The notes beneath the pieces are model-generated. The model was given only the letters and a program-made list of their open reading frames with translations, had not been told where the DNA came from and made no database searches. Positions 9,101-15,672 of a stretch of DNA of 29,396 bases are shown here, piece after piece; position 1 is the first letter of the stretch; the number at the start of each line of letters is the position of its first letter. A program made the position numbers and the translations under genes. This DNA comes from an uncultured Oscillospiraceae bacterium (GTDB lineage Bacteria > Bacillota > Clostridia > Oscillospirales > Oscillospiraceae): contig CAJUPS010000039.1 of the NCBI GenBank assembly GCA_910588045.1, forward strand, positions 1-29,396. Direction: 5' to 3'.

Positions 9101-10576
9101 GAATACCGCCCCTTGCAGGGAAGCCTTGTTCTGCGCGTCGATCTTCTTGATGGTAAAGCTCTTTTCCGTATCGTCCGCCACCGTCAGGTACTCGGTGCGC
9201 CCGGCGGTGAGTGTGACGTTCACTGGAGCCATAATCTGGTACCCCTCCGGGGCGGTGGTTTCTGTCAGGGTATACTTTTCGGCAGGGTCCAGATCGGTCC
9301 AAATGACCTGGCCGTTCCGGTCGCTGGTGCCAGTGACCGTAGTACCCTGGTCGCCGGTGAGCGTAAACTCCGCGCCCTCCAGCGGTGCGCCGCCCGGACC
9401 GGTCTTGACGACCTGGAGGCTGGCGCTGTCCGGTCTTTCGCTTCCGGTCCATTTGAAGGTAGTCACCGCGTCGCAGGTGGTATACCCGGGGTCGGCCACG
9501 ATATAGGACTGTTCGGAAGCCGACGGGTTGTAGGCCAAAAACAGATTGAACTGGCCTACCCCGCCGATGGCTTTAATAGAAAAAGAACCCGACTCGGCTG
9601 CGTTATCGCAGGGAATACAGACCTTGAACGCGCCGTAGTATTCACTGCCATTTGCATTCAGGTTGGTATCGCGGTGTTTGCTGGTGTCCACCTTATAGCA
9701 GGTGGCCCCGTTTTCCTGCACCGTCTCCAGAGACGAGCCGTTCTCCGCAGTAAAGATAGTCCCTTGGGGGGCGTCTGTGGAGTAGACCTTGGTGGTATAG
9801 CCGTCGATCCAAGTGGAGGTGGCGGAGGCCACATACATCACGCGGGTGTAATACTCCCGTCCGCCGATGGTTTCCTTTTTGATGCCGTCTGTCCCTTCCT
9901 CAGCTGCACCTTCCAATCCATCTTCATTGAGAATATCAACACCACGAACATCTTGGTCCTCCTCCGCCCGCAGATACATCCCGGTATAAAGGTACTGTGT
10001 CCAGCCATTGGCCAATCTCAGGATTGCCTTTACGCTGTCAAATATCCGGATCTTCTGGGCGTCAGAGGTGGGTTCCACCAGCGCCGCGCGGCCGGCGGAG
10101 AACGCGGTGCCGGGGACGGAGAGCTGGCCGCAGGTGGCCCACACCGCCACCTGCGTGGCATACTGGTACTCTGTTTCGGTCAGGCCGGCAATGCCACGAA
10201 CATCCCCAGTGTGAAGTTCCTTGAATTGCTCCAGCGTCCGCTGCGGATACCCATTGGCGAACGCGCCCATAGTCTTGGGGTTCCGGTTATATTCTTGCAA
10301 TGTGAGCGCCTTGCTGGGGGAGACTGCGCTCAGCCCCCAGTTGACGCAGTAGGCGGTACCGGTCAGTCCCTTGCTGCTGGTGTAGCTCCAGCGGCCGCCG
10401 CCTAAGCTGCCGCCACTGCTTTTACTCAGAAACTCATCCCGGCCCAGATGCTGGAGCGTTACACTGCCGCTGTCTTTCAGGCTGGCGGCGTTGGCCGGGA
10501 CCGCCAAAAGGCTGAACAGTGTCGCCACGACAAGCAGCATGGAGAGAATCCTTGAAAATTTCTTGTGTTGTCTCAT
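3167..10576 (-). CDS. giant thioester-domain, multi-Cna_B (SpaA-like) surface adhesin
   Basis: The product is 2469 residues. The start is set at ATG 10576, preceded by AAGGAG; the longer frame to 10636 adds 20 residues ahead of a clear signal peptide (about 1-30, ending PANA). Residues ~65-240 fit a thioester domain: Cys77 in AYCVNWG and Gln142 in TQVAVW match the Cys and Gln motifs that form an internal thioester able to bind host or cell amines covalently. About 20 Cna_B-type domains follow, each opening with a LxIxKxD-like strand (isopeptide Lys) and closing with LTFxN. A Gly/Asn-rich linker interrupts repeat 16 (DNA about 4845-4950). Near the C-terminus is a DUF11-like beta domain. The protein ends in LPKTGY with no hydrophobic or basic tail, so ordinary sortase anchoring is uncertain. 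It lies downstream of the SLH-transglutaminase gene and near a sortase. A role in attachment or mating contact is inferred. Confidence 0.92.
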   Translation of the reverse strand: MRQHKKFSRILSMLLVVATLFSLLAVPANAASLKDSGSVTLQHLGRDEFLSKSSGGSLGGGRWSYTSSKGLTGTAYCVNWGLSAVSPSKALTLQEYNRNPKTMGAFANGYPQRTLEQFKELHTGDVRGIAGLTETEYQYATQVAVWATCGQLSVPGTAFSAGRAALVEPTSDAQKIRIFDSVKAILRLANGWTQYLYTGMYLRAEEDQDVRGVDILNEDGLEGAAEEGTDGIKKETIGGREYYTRVMYVASATSTWIDGYTTKVYSTDAPQGTIFTAENGSSLETVQENGATCYKVDTSKHRDTNLNANGSEYYGAFKVCIPCDNAAESGSFSIKAIGGVGQFNLFLAYNPSASEQSYIVADPGYTTCDAVTTFKWTGSERPDSASLQVVKTGPGGAPLEGAEFTLTGDQGTTVTGTSDRNGQVIWTDLDPAEKYTLTETTAPEGYQIMAPVNVTLTAGRTEYLTVADDTEKSFTIKKIDAQNKASLQGAVFVFEQIDGAYKTTGITGFDGTISFQGDELPYGSYRVTEQSAPDGYQKDTRVETVEWDGTRDVTITFENVRDIGLTIVKRDADTDVCLPGATFDVFADGEKITSVTTNDAGEAYVTGIKKEAYIEIVETAAPAGYVLDKTPHGIHIDPYNPAIQDDPVLTVTNQCKAALRIVKYDQQSGNRLSGVTFEIYKDSELFDTKTTDGNGEIFLYDLEPGTYLVQEVSTDDAHVVNSTPQQIELKAGQTGTQTLIFFNSLKPGIHLVKVDSVTMKSLPNVRFEFKKVGGSYRQEFRTDINGEIDLSKLEPGAYEVRELEAPDGYLIDNAVRVVQINPDANANFVFTNTPKPALKLIKTSSDGSRLGGVHFRIAKIEDGTHYLDRITQPDGEINIDNLEPGVYSVKETATVSDHIIDVREYHVELFPGKTSTLTIENQKRPNLIVYKHDADTGEPVPDTVFLVKAADGHSVNEIKTDSEGKATLNNLLPGVYEISEKSVPAPWLMDAPSQLVTLYPNRDHEVFFENHKKPTLTVNKVDSITGSPIKGAKFEVWYGSNNTTTGELNSLGTYFSDENGQFFIDLLRDGWYKVTELEPAAGFTIKEPATQEVYIKGGESKVLTFENVPKNAIIVEKYDSVTGEALPGCTFQLKYLGGTSGTGGTNIGTKVTGKNGTAIWTGLNPGAYVLEEVDPADGYNIIQSSETIMLADSGEQSVITVRFKNAPDGTLLIRKVCATNPSVTLQNAEFKVAYADGTLIGDSNGVYRTDEAGEIRITGLKPGKSVVVTETKAPAGFLIDTQSQTAQIKEGRTVSLTFKNQPKGSLIIQKRDSQTDAPLSGAEFRVTTAAGCEVGLDGVIGTSTLTSNGIFTTDAQGEIRISNLAPGAYVISEIKAPDGGYVIDTPSTNVVIGQGGDTQTVIIKNTRKGGLIVEKYDSVTKQPLAGAQFKIMNANGELTPDNEGLTSSNGLYTTDRNGQIVLSKLLPGTYVVSEEKAPDNYRKDPTPQTVVVNAGDTQTIRFYDDPLCTLTILKRDAVTKKPLAHAEFTVRDSEGKAIGPNNGRYVTGTDGTVTVTGLAPDSTVVVSESKAPTGYILDETPKNIVVRSGVANSLTFDNEPGTTLIIRKFIEGTENEPLSGVAFKVVDGNGGAVGPDDGVYYTDKAGEIVLDGIEPGTTVIAREIKTVEGFVLDGTPQDILIKGGQVQQLTFWNKRAGTLVIQKKDKVSGNLISGAQFQVTYANGGYVDNDNGHLSSNGLYTTDDKGEIRIYGITGTVVVTETKPAPGYVIDQSTQTQTVTVNPLDTQTLTFLNEPLCSLTLTKKDSVTGKPVPGTEFTVKDGNGTVLGRYTTGRDGTVTVTGLVPGSTIVVVETKVPSGYVLDTTPQTIIVKNGSNSVNSGGAGTVGGTTNVTPGGSTNVGGGTNGGNDLTFENDPTTRLIIEKYVTGTTTPLKGVAFLVTESNGQLLGPNNGEYVTDENGRIVIEGLEPGVTIVAKEIRTLDGYILDTTPKTIQIKVGDAQTLKFYNTPIGGLELIKVSESSKSQRIPNTTFEIRRMDGGLVDTVTTDKQGRVHADLDAGDYYAVEIEAAEGFKIDSTPHYFTVQDGKTTTLTVTNAPFSGVIIHKVDSVTGEGIYDVKFLIYDSNKNPLGEYATDDQGYIYLDDLTVQGKGKLFIRELEAAEGYELDKQYKTVYVQPGKTVEIEWANTPITGQIQVYKYAAEANPVTGDPAGKPLQGAVYEISQVRSGKVVDYITTDARGVAASKPLPLGRYKVIEVTAPAYYQLSGKVFDETLEYSGQIIKVSDYDKPANLKVTITKTGNKQLLAGDSMRYDLTVANTSNVALDNFFWHDRFPTDCATAKSITTGTYNTRLNYRITYKTNYNDYRVLASNLLSTNNYAFDLAAIPLMQGEVVTDVRLEFGKVPAGFASVMKPTVTVQTRADLANGYQVVNRADAGGQHMSQWETGITAWITVIIRLNQPNLPKTGY

Positions 10577-10604
10577 GGGAACTCCTTTCGTGTTTGGGCA
10601 AAAT

Positions 10605-10634
10605 GAAAGACAGGCCGTAACCGGTCTGTCTTTC
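10605..10634 (-). terminator. intergenic hairpin between SLH-transglutaminase and adhesin genes
   Basis: GAAAGACAGGCCG (10605-10617) pairs over 13 bp, with one G-U, with 10622-10634 around a 4-base loop. It lies 20 nt after the transglutaminase stop and 28 nt before the adhesin start. No strong T-run follows on the minus strand. It may partly terminate or process the transcript to set the ratio of the two proteins. Confidence 0.55.
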
Positions 10635-10654
10635 ATCTTGCGTATGGTATGAAA

Positions 10655-12034
10655 TTACTTTGTGGAGCCGGGAACCAGCAGTTCTTTGATAAAGGCTGTG
10701 GCCTCCGGCGCTTGGTCGATCTTCCTGGGATAGTCTTCGGAAAGCAGGATTGCGCGGCTGTGAGTCAGATCGTTCAGGGATACATCCACATGCAGCCATT
10801 TGCCGTCTACATAGACCATGTTCCAAGTATGGATGTCTGTGCTGATAGTGAAGCATGGGATGTCCACTGCACTGCAAAGGAACTTGAAATCCACAGCGTA
10901 GGCCCCGCAGTTGGCCTTCAACTCTCCGATGTGTGGCGCAAAAGCCTGGGGAGGCATAGCCTTGGCCCCTTCCTCATAGGCCAGCAGGGTACAGAGGTAG
11001 TCATGCAGATATTCTACCTTTTCCCGGTCTGATGCTAACTGGTTGGCTTCCGCAATCACTGGCTGAATAAATTCTAATGGTTCGCGGTAACTTTCCTGAA
11101 CTTTGGCATCCACAGCATAGTAATCAAGGTATTGCCAGTAGTTAGCCAAATTCTTTGGCGCGTAATGCTCGTATCGCAGCACGCCGCTCATACGGCCCAC
11201 CACATTTTTAACCGCACTGTACGCATCGCCCTTGGCAACCATCGTATAGGCGAAGCGGTAGTCCGGGGAATCCTGATTGCCGTAGTCCACCAGCGTCTGC
11301 CGGATCGCGTTGTAAAGCTCCCGGGTATAGTAGCCGGTGAACACCGCCGGGTTTGCCTGCTGGGAAAAGTCCTCCCGGCTCCAGGAATCTGCGCTGATGG
11401 TAATGCTGCCGTCCGGATGAGTCTGATAGGCGCCGGCCTGAGCTTCCACCGCCACTGGCGGCGGCGTCTGCTGCCCGGCTTCCTGCTTTTGCAGGGCCCG
11501 CCGGATCAGCACCGCCATCTCGCCCCGGGTAATGGTGGGGGACTGTGCGGTAGCCGGGCTGATAAGCCCTTGGCTGACCGCGTAGTCACAGGCGGTACTG
11601 TAGCTCCACGCGCTGCCCTCGCCGTCCGCATACCCGCAGCACCGAAACACCACCGTACAGGCCATTGCCGGATTGACCGGATCATTCGGCCCATACCGGG
11701 AACTGTCATAGCCGGATACCAGCAGATTGGCGATGCAGTAGCCCACATAGGGCTTGGCCCAGGCGGGCACATCCGTAAAATAGCAGGCCCAGGTGTAATG
11801 CTCCGGGTTGACCTCGCCCTCGCCATGCAGCCGGGTGATGACGGCGGCCATCTCAGCGCGGGTCAGCCCCTTGTCCAGCATCAGACTGCCGGTGCTGTCC
11901 CCCCGGTACACGCCCCGCTCCCGCAGGTACGCGCCAGCTTCGTTGACTTCCGCCGGTTGCTCCGCAGCAAAAGCGGGGCAGGCCAGCGTCACTGCCAGCG
12001 CCGCGCACAGCAGCGCACATACTGTTTTCTTCAT
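10655..12034 (-). CDS. secreted SLH-domain transglutaminase-like protein
   Basis: The product is 459 residues with a signal peptide (about 1-23, ending AFA). Residues ~28-180 contain S-layer-homology repeats, seen as LTRAEMAAVITRL, FTDVPAWAKPYV and ITRGEMAVLIRRAL, which bind cell-wall polymers non-covalently. After a Pro-rich linker (~185-200), residues ~330-430 form a transglutaminase-like core: Cys376 in KANCGAYA, His402 in DIHTWN and Asp417 in HVDVSLND, a complete Cys-His-Asp triad. Such enzymes cross-link or hydrolyse Gln/Lys side chains or act as wall proteases. Placed directly before the giant adhesin, it could mature or cross-link it; this is inference. It starts at ATG 12034, 4 nt after the 69-residue gene, so the two are cotranscribed. 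Confidence 0.88.
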   Translation of the reverse strand: MKKTVCALLCAALAVTLACPAFAAEQPAEVNEAGAYLRERGVYRGDSTGSLMLDKGLTRAEMAAVITRLHGEGEVNPEHYTWACYFTDVPAWAKPYVGYCIANLLVSGYDSSRYGPNDPVNPAMACTVVFRCCGYADGEGSAWSYSTACDYAVSQGLISPATAQSPTITRGEMAVLIRRALQKQEAGQQTPPPVAVEAQAGAYQTHPDGSITISADSWSREDFSQQANPAVFTGYYTRELYNAIRQTLVDYGNQDSPDYRFAYTMVAKGDAYSAVKNVVGRMSGVLRYEHYAPKNLANYWQYLDYYAVDAKVQESYREPLEFIQPVIAEANQLASDREKVEYLHDYLCTLLAYEEGAKAMPPQAFAPHIGELKANCGAYAVDFKFLCSAVDIPCFTISTDIHTWNMVYVDGKWLHVDVSLNDLTHSRAILLSEDYPRKIDQAPEATAFIKELLVPGSTK

Positions 12035-12038
12035 CTCA

Positions 12039-12248
12039 TTACGCTCCTTTCCGGTAAAGCGTTGTCCTGGCGCTCATTTTGACTTGACGCCGGTTTGGGT
12101 CAACCGCACAGGAATCAAACTCGTTGACTCCCCACATCTCCAGCTGATCCGCGACCTCTTTAGGTAGGTCAACGGTCAGATCCAATGTGATGCGGAACTC
12201 CTCACTGCCAGCGTTTGGGACTGTGTGCCCAGGAAATTCTTTTACCAT
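12039..12248 (-). CDS. small protein of unknown function, first gene of the surface operon
   Basis: The product is 69 residues. ATG 12248 is chosen because AGAGGTG lies 6 nt upstream; the GTG at 12257 would overlap that site. No signal peptide or membrane segment is visible. The sequence alternates charged and hydrophobic residues (EEFRITLDLTVDLPKEVADQLEMWG) and has one Cys. I do not recognise the family. It is the first gene behind the promoter at 12290-12318 and almost abuts the SLH-transglutaminase gene, which suggests a cytosolic regulator or chaperone of that operon, though nothing in the sequence proves it. Confidence 0.6.
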   Translation of the reverse strand: MVKEFPGHTVPNAGSEEFRITLDLTVDLPKEVADQLEMWGVNEFDSCAVDPNRRQVKMSARTTLYRKGA

Positions 12249-12289
12249 GACAAGCACCTCTTTTCTTCGGAAAATGTTCCTGTAATCAC

Positions 12290-12318
12290 AAAATAACCCG
12301 AAAAAAGTTGCTTGTCAA
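12290..12318 (-). promoter_or_regulatory. sigma-A promoter of the adhesin/transglutaminase operon
   Basis: On the minus strand a perfect -35 TTGACA (12318-12313) and a -10 TATTTT (12295-12290) are separated by 17 bases. It lies 42 bases upstream of the 69-residue gene, in a 177-nt AT-richer gap after the sortase stop. A T-tract occupies the spacer. It would drive the 69-residue gene, the SLH-transglutaminase and, through the 10605 hairpin, the giant adhesin. Confidence 0.75.
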
Positions 12319-12434
12319 AGGTTTTTTTGAAACGTCTTTACCGTTATGAGTAAAAGGAGGCGATTTGTTCTTTACTGGACACATTCTGCAAAAATCCCGC
12401 CTTTTCATGTGTCGAAAAGTGATATTTGAACTTT

Positions 12435-13217
12435 TTATGAATACGTCTCTGTCGCCTGGACGCAAACCCGTTTCGTAGGCTGGTCCGCCAAGCAGGTGAT
12501 AATCGTGATGCGGTTGTCCCTGGTGGCGTTCAGATAGCTCCAGTCCGTCCACTCGATGGTCCCCACATAGCTGACCGAATAAGTTCGGGTCCCGCTGGAG
12601 GTCTCGTACTGGATCGTATCGCCCACCTTGAGGTCCTTGATGGAACCGATGCTGTGGCGGGAGCCGCGGTTGTGCCCGCACAGTCCGATATTTCCATTCC
12701 ATGCGCTGGTGCTGGGGAAATGGCCCACGCCCTTGTGCATGGTGGCGGAGTCCGTCCCCTCGTAAGCTTTATAGCGGATTCCCAGGCTGGGGATCACCAG
12801 CGTGCCGATGCTGCCGTCTGAGCGGGTCATACCGCCGGCGTCCGTAAAGGATGTGGTAGTAGATACCGAGGGGGTGGCCGTTATAGCGCTGGCCGGCGAT
12901 TCCATCCACTCCACCGGGAAGCCGCTGCCGGTGCTGTCGGCGTAAAGCCCACCGCTGCCGCCGCTCAGACCGTACTCCAGAGAGCCGGCGCTGGAAGCGG
13001 CGGGCGCGCCCTCCGCCAAGGGGTCCAGAAAATCCACCACATTGGGGCCGCCGTAATTATACTGCGAGCCGTAGACCTCCTCATAGGAGGTATCGCCATA
13101 GTAATCCTGCGGCGCGGTTGTGGTAAACGAATAGTCCGCCGCATGGGCAGGAAGGGCCAGAGACAGCATCGCTGCCGCTGTCAGGGCCAGCCCCCAAAAT
13201 CTGTTTATTTTCCTCAT
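12435..13217 (-). CDS. class D-like sortase with long N-terminal linker
   Basis: The product is 260 residues. Catalytic residues are visible: His182 in LCGHNRG, Cys242 in IITCLAD and Arg250 in PTKRVCVQ, the His-Cys-Arg set of sortases, which cut LPXTG-like signals and join the product to wall or pilin amines. The core spans ~135-257. A signal peptide or N-terminal anchor covers residues 1-27, and a Ser/Gly/Tyr-rich linker of about 105 residues separates it from the core. The start overlaps the stop of the 372-residue gene (ATGA) with GGAGG upstream, so translation is coupled. The nearest likely substrate is the adhesin ending in LPKTGY. Class D is my reading of the core motifs; a class B-like type is possible. 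Confidence 0.88.
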   Translation of the reverse strand: MRKINRFWGLALTAAAMLSLALPAHAADYSFTTTAPQDYYGDTSYEEVYGSQYNYGGPNVVDFLDPLAEGAPAASSAGSLEYGLSGGSGGLYADSTGSGFPVEWMESPASAITATPSVSTTTSFTDAGGMTRSDGSIGTLVIPSLGIRYKAYEGTDSATMHKGVGHFPSTSAWNGNIGLCGHNRGSRHSIGSIKDLKVGDTIQYETSSGTRTYSVSYVGTIEWTDWSYLNATRDNRITIITCLADQPTKRVCVQATETYS

Positions 13218-14332
13218 GTTTCGTTTTCCTCCTTATCGTCGTCTTTGACCGCGAACCAGTAGCTGTCCATACCGTCGTTCCACTCTACCAGGTGGGTGCG
13301 CGTTCCGTCATAGAGCTGAATGGTGACAAGGCGGCCGGACAGCTTGTGGGCCACCTGCCGTTTCAACTCCACGCTGGCCTCCGCCGCCGGATACTCCCGC
13401 AACTTGGTAAAGTCCAGCTTGGGCTTGCGGACCGTAAGGCGCTGCGCCCCCAGCCGTTTGTAGGCCACGCCCTTCGCGTTCATCGCGTAGATCACAGCGT
13501 TGGGCCGCAGGAAAAGAAACGCCGCCGCGCCTCCTCCCGCCAGTGCGGTGAGCGTCAGAAGAATGATGACCCATGGGAAAATGGAGACGCCTTCTTTTGC
13601 TTCAGGCGCAGCTCCCTCGATAGGGGCGCCCAGATAGGTAACGGTATACCGTACCGACTGCACCCCTTCCGCTGTGATCTCGCCAGTGTAACTCGCCGTC
13701 GTCACATAGCCTGTCGCCGCTTTGCGACTTCCGCTGGCGGTATAGGTGGCGGTGGCGGTATAGGACGTGGGCAGCAGGGTATCGCCATAGATCCCCGTCC
13801 CGGTCGTATTCCAAGTGATATTGCTGAGGGAGAGCGTAGTGCCGTTTTTCACCACAGTGGCGGGGACATAGGATGGGTCGTTGCGGTCCAGACCGGTGTA
13901 CTGGCGGGTATCGCTGATGGTGTAGGTCTTGGTGGTATAGCCGGACGCCTCTGTTTTCAGCGTGGTATGATCCAGCATAAGAACGCCGGTATACCCGTCT
14001 TTTGCGTACTCCATGGATGGAGACAGTTCCGCCAGGATTGCCGCCAGGCCGTCTGTAGAGGTCTCCAGCGTAACCGTCTCGGTGTGCTGCCGGGCGTCCT
14101 GAAACGTCAGATCCTCCTTGACCGTTTCCATATGCTCATAGTGGAATCCGTCAAGATCAAAAGGCGGCTGAACCAGATCCGCCGGGTCGTCTTGGGGGGA
14201 CAGCGTGTAGGTTTTGATGACCAACTGCCTGCCGTCCCTGTTCTCCGTAAGCACATCCTCCGGAATGTAGGCGGCGGACGCGGATACGGTAAGCAGAGCC
14301 AGCAGCGCAAAAAGCGCAATAATCCGTTTCAT
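13214..14332 (-). CDS. single-pass membrane protein of unknown function, sortase-linked
   Basis: The product is 372 residues. It has an N-terminal signal peptide (about 1-20, ending ASA), an extracellular region of ~250 residues rich in Thr, Ser and Tyr with beta-strand character, one transmembrane helix (about 255-280, FPWVIILLTLTALAGGG), and a basic cytoplasmic tail of ~90 residues. I recognise no catalytic motif. The gene overlaps the 29-residue peptide gene upstream and the sortase gene downstream by ATGA junctions, so all three should be made together. It could be an envelope scaffold or partner for the sortase or secretion channel; that is inferred from position only. Confidence 0.8.
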   Translation of the reverse strand: MKRIIALFALLALLTVSASAAYIPEDVLTENRDGRQLVIKTYTLSPQDDPADLVQPPFDLDGFHYEHMETVKEDLTFQDARQHTETVTLETSTDGLAAILAELSPSMEYAKDGYTGVLMLDHTTLKTEASGYTTKTYTISDTRQYTGLDRNDPSYVPATVVKNGTTLSLSNITWNTTGTGIYGDTLLPTSYTATATYTASGSRKAATGYVTTASYTGEITAEGVQSVRYTVTYLGAPIEGAAPEAKEGVSIFPWVIILLTLTALAGGGAAAFLFLRPNAVIYAMNAKGVAYKRLGAQRLTVRKPKLDFTKLREYPAAEASVELKRQVAHKLSGRLVTIQLYDGTRTHLVEWNDGMDSYWFAVKDDDKEENET

Positions 14333-14418
14333 ACCTTACGCCACCGTCCTCTCCAAAAAGCGACTGCCAGCGCGGAGAGTGCCAGCAGGATTCCTGATAG
14401 GATCAATTTGATTTTCAT
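14329..14418 (-). CDS. 29-residue membrane peptide
   Basis: This ORF is short enough to escape normal gene callers. ATG 14418 is preceded by GGAGG with 8-nt spacing, overlaps the stop of the RelE-like gene (ATGA), and its own TGA overlaps the ATG of the 372-residue membrane protein. The peptide is one hydrophobic helix (LILSGILLALSALAVAF) flanked by Lys at the N-terminus and a very basic end, WRGRWRKV. It may be a small membrane subunit or a coupling ORF for the next gene; a TA-type membrane peptide is another possibility. Confidence 0.65.
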   Translation of the reverse strand: MKIKLILSGILLALSALAVAFWRGRWRKV

Positions 14419-14822
14419 GTTGCGTTTCCTCCATTGGTGTAAGATTTTATGGACAGCTCCTGAATGGAGCATGAACCATCCCTGCATTGCGCCAGCAGGC
14501 GCAACGAGGCGTCCAGCGCCTGCATCGTATCCCGCCGGTGCCGCTTGATAAAAGGGATCAGGAACAGAAGGTCGCCGTTTTCCCTCAGCGTAAAGGTGAT
14601 GCGGACCAGATTCCGGCTTTTGGCCCGTAGCTCATAGAGCGCCCGATAGCGCTCGATTCCAAAGTGTTTGACATACGGCTCCCGCATGGCAGCCTCCGGT
14701 GTTTGCAGCAGCAGGGCCAGCAGGGAAAATATTTTCTGCCGCTGCTTTTCCTCCAGCGTGTCCAGGAAGGCATAGAGCGGCGGCGTCCCGTCATTGGGAG
14801 CTGTGATCCATAATTTCACCAA
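14415..14822 (-). CDS. RelE/HigB-like (Gp49-type) protein
   Basis: The product is 135 residues. The central region (YELRAKSRNLVRITFTLRENGDLLFLIPFIKRHRR) fits the HigB/Gp49 branch of RelE-fold mRNA interferases, where an alternating strand pattern is followed by F-(V/I)-K-(K/R). The start is TTG 14822 (GGAGG 6 nt upstream) or GTG 14819, inside the end of the preceding gene. No HigA-type antitoxin with a helix-turn-helix lies beside it. It therefore looks like an orphan, or is paired with the unknown 147-residue protein. About 35 C-terminal residues extend beyond the usual fold. Toxicity is untested. Confidence 0.7.
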   Translation of the reverse strand: MVKLWITAPNDGTPPLYAFLDTLEEKQRQKIFSLLALLLQTPEAAMREPYVKHFGIERYRALYELRAKSRNLVRITFTLRENGDLLFLIPFIKRHRRDTMQALDASLRLLAQCRDGSCSIQELSIKSYTNGGNAT

Positions 14823-15234
14823 GGTCGTCCTCCTTTTTGGTTTTCTCCATATCCTCCATCAGATGAAGCAGGCAAGCGGCGAAGCCCAGGGAGAACCGGG
14901 TCAGCGCCGGAGGGTATCCTGCCAGCCACCAGACGGGATCGGGCAGCGGCTTGCACAGCCCGTCGTATTGCAGGGACAGCAGCAGGAAAATGCGCTGGGG
15001 GTCTTTGCGCTCCGCCAGCTCGCGGAACGCATCCATAATTCTGAGCATCTGCGCCTGATCCGCATATACGTCGCACAAATCATCAAAAAAAGAAGCCGCA
15101 AAAATATGGGTACATACCTGCATGGCGGCTTCCTCTACATCTCCGGCTGCGGTCAGCAGGCCCATTCTGCACAGCCGGGCGCCGGCGGAGCCGTCAAAGG
15201 GATCTGGCCGCCGCTTCGTAAGTTGTTCTGTCAT
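14791..15234 (-). CDS. unknown 147-residue protein upstream of RelE-like gene
   Basis: ATG 15234 has AGGAGG 8 nt upstream; the frame up to 15243 would overlap it. The product is mostly helical, rich in Leu, Ala, Asp and Arg, with several Cys and a PDPVWWLAGYPP segment near the middle. No known domain is recognised and no membrane helix is certain. It overlaps the RelE-like gene by 32 nt, so the two are translationally linked and it is the best candidate neutralising partner, though it has no obvious DNA-binding motif. It is the first gene after the 15258-15300 hairpin. Confidence 0.65.
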   Translation of the reverse strand: MTEQLTKRRPDPFDGSAGARLCRMGLLTAAGDVEEAAMQVCTHIFAASFFDDLCDVYADQAQMLRIMDAFRELAERKDPQRIFLLLSLQYDGLCKPLPDPVWWLAGYPPALTRFSLGFAACLLHLMEDMEKTKKEDDLGEIMDHSSQ

Positions 15235-15257
15235 GCTCAACACCTCCTCATTTTGGG

Positions 15258-15300
15258 CAAAAGAAAAGCCCGGTCCCTGTGCGGAAACCGCACAGGGACC
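15258..15300 (-). terminator. terminator/attenuator inside the parAB operon
   Basis: A perfect 13-bp stem GGTCCCTGTGCGG (15272-15284 with 15288-15300) and 3-base loop are followed on the minus strand by GGGCTTTTCTTTTG. It starts 18 nt after the stop of the 117-residue gene and 24 nt upstream of the next gene's ribosome site, so it probably limits read-through from parAB into the following genes. Confidence 0.7.
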
Positions 15301-15318
15301 AAGCTGTAATGGAATTGG

Positions 15319-15672
15319 CTATAGGGATAAGAGCTTTCTGGTTTGCGGCGGGACTGCCTGCCGCAGCTCCGCCAGGGATGAGCCATCCGGGGCTGTTCGG
15401 ATGATCTCCAGAACATCGCCCCAAATCAGCGAATTGACAAACACTTTGTCCTTCAAAACCCCATCCACCTGACAATGCAGAACGGTTATCAGGTTTAGGC
15501 GGTTCATGATGACCCGGTACTGGATCGACACGATGCTTTTGTCTTTGAAAGGGGTGCTCTCTGTCCGCGTGATGGAAAGTATTTCACTGTCGTCCTCACT
15601 CTGCTTTTCCCATACCATTGATTGAAGCGCGGCGGGGCAGTCGGGCAGCGTAATGAGCGTTGTAACTGTCAT
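15319..15672 (-). CDS. unknown 117-residue protein, third gene of the parAB cluster
   Basis: ATG 15672 overlaps the parB stop codon (ATGA), with AGGAATCC just upstream. The product is soluble in appearance, with beta-rich stretches (IVSIQYRVIMNRLNLITVLHCQVDG) and a helical end. I do not recognise the family. The coupling to parB suggests a partition or segregation accessory protein, and a hairpin ends the unit right after it. Nothing in the sequence shows a catalytic site. Confidence 0.6.
   Translation of the reverse strand: MTVTTLITLPDCPAALQSMVWEKQSEDDSEILSITRTESTPFKDKSIVSIQYRVIMNRLNLITVLHCQVDGVLKDKVFVNSLIWGDVLEIIRTAPDGSSLAELRQAVPPQTRKLLSL

Noticed and set aside
6899..10405. 1168-residue open frame on the plus strand, and similar long ones at 3254-4213 and 4259-5563
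   Set aside because: They run antisense to the giant adhesin and arise from its GC-rich, repetitive codons; no ribosome site, and the Cna_B frame explains the DNA fully.
3167..10576. Repeated domains of the adhesin as a CRISPR array or DNA tandem repeat
   Set aside because: Similarity is at protein level with diverged DNA; no short regular repeat-spacer pattern.
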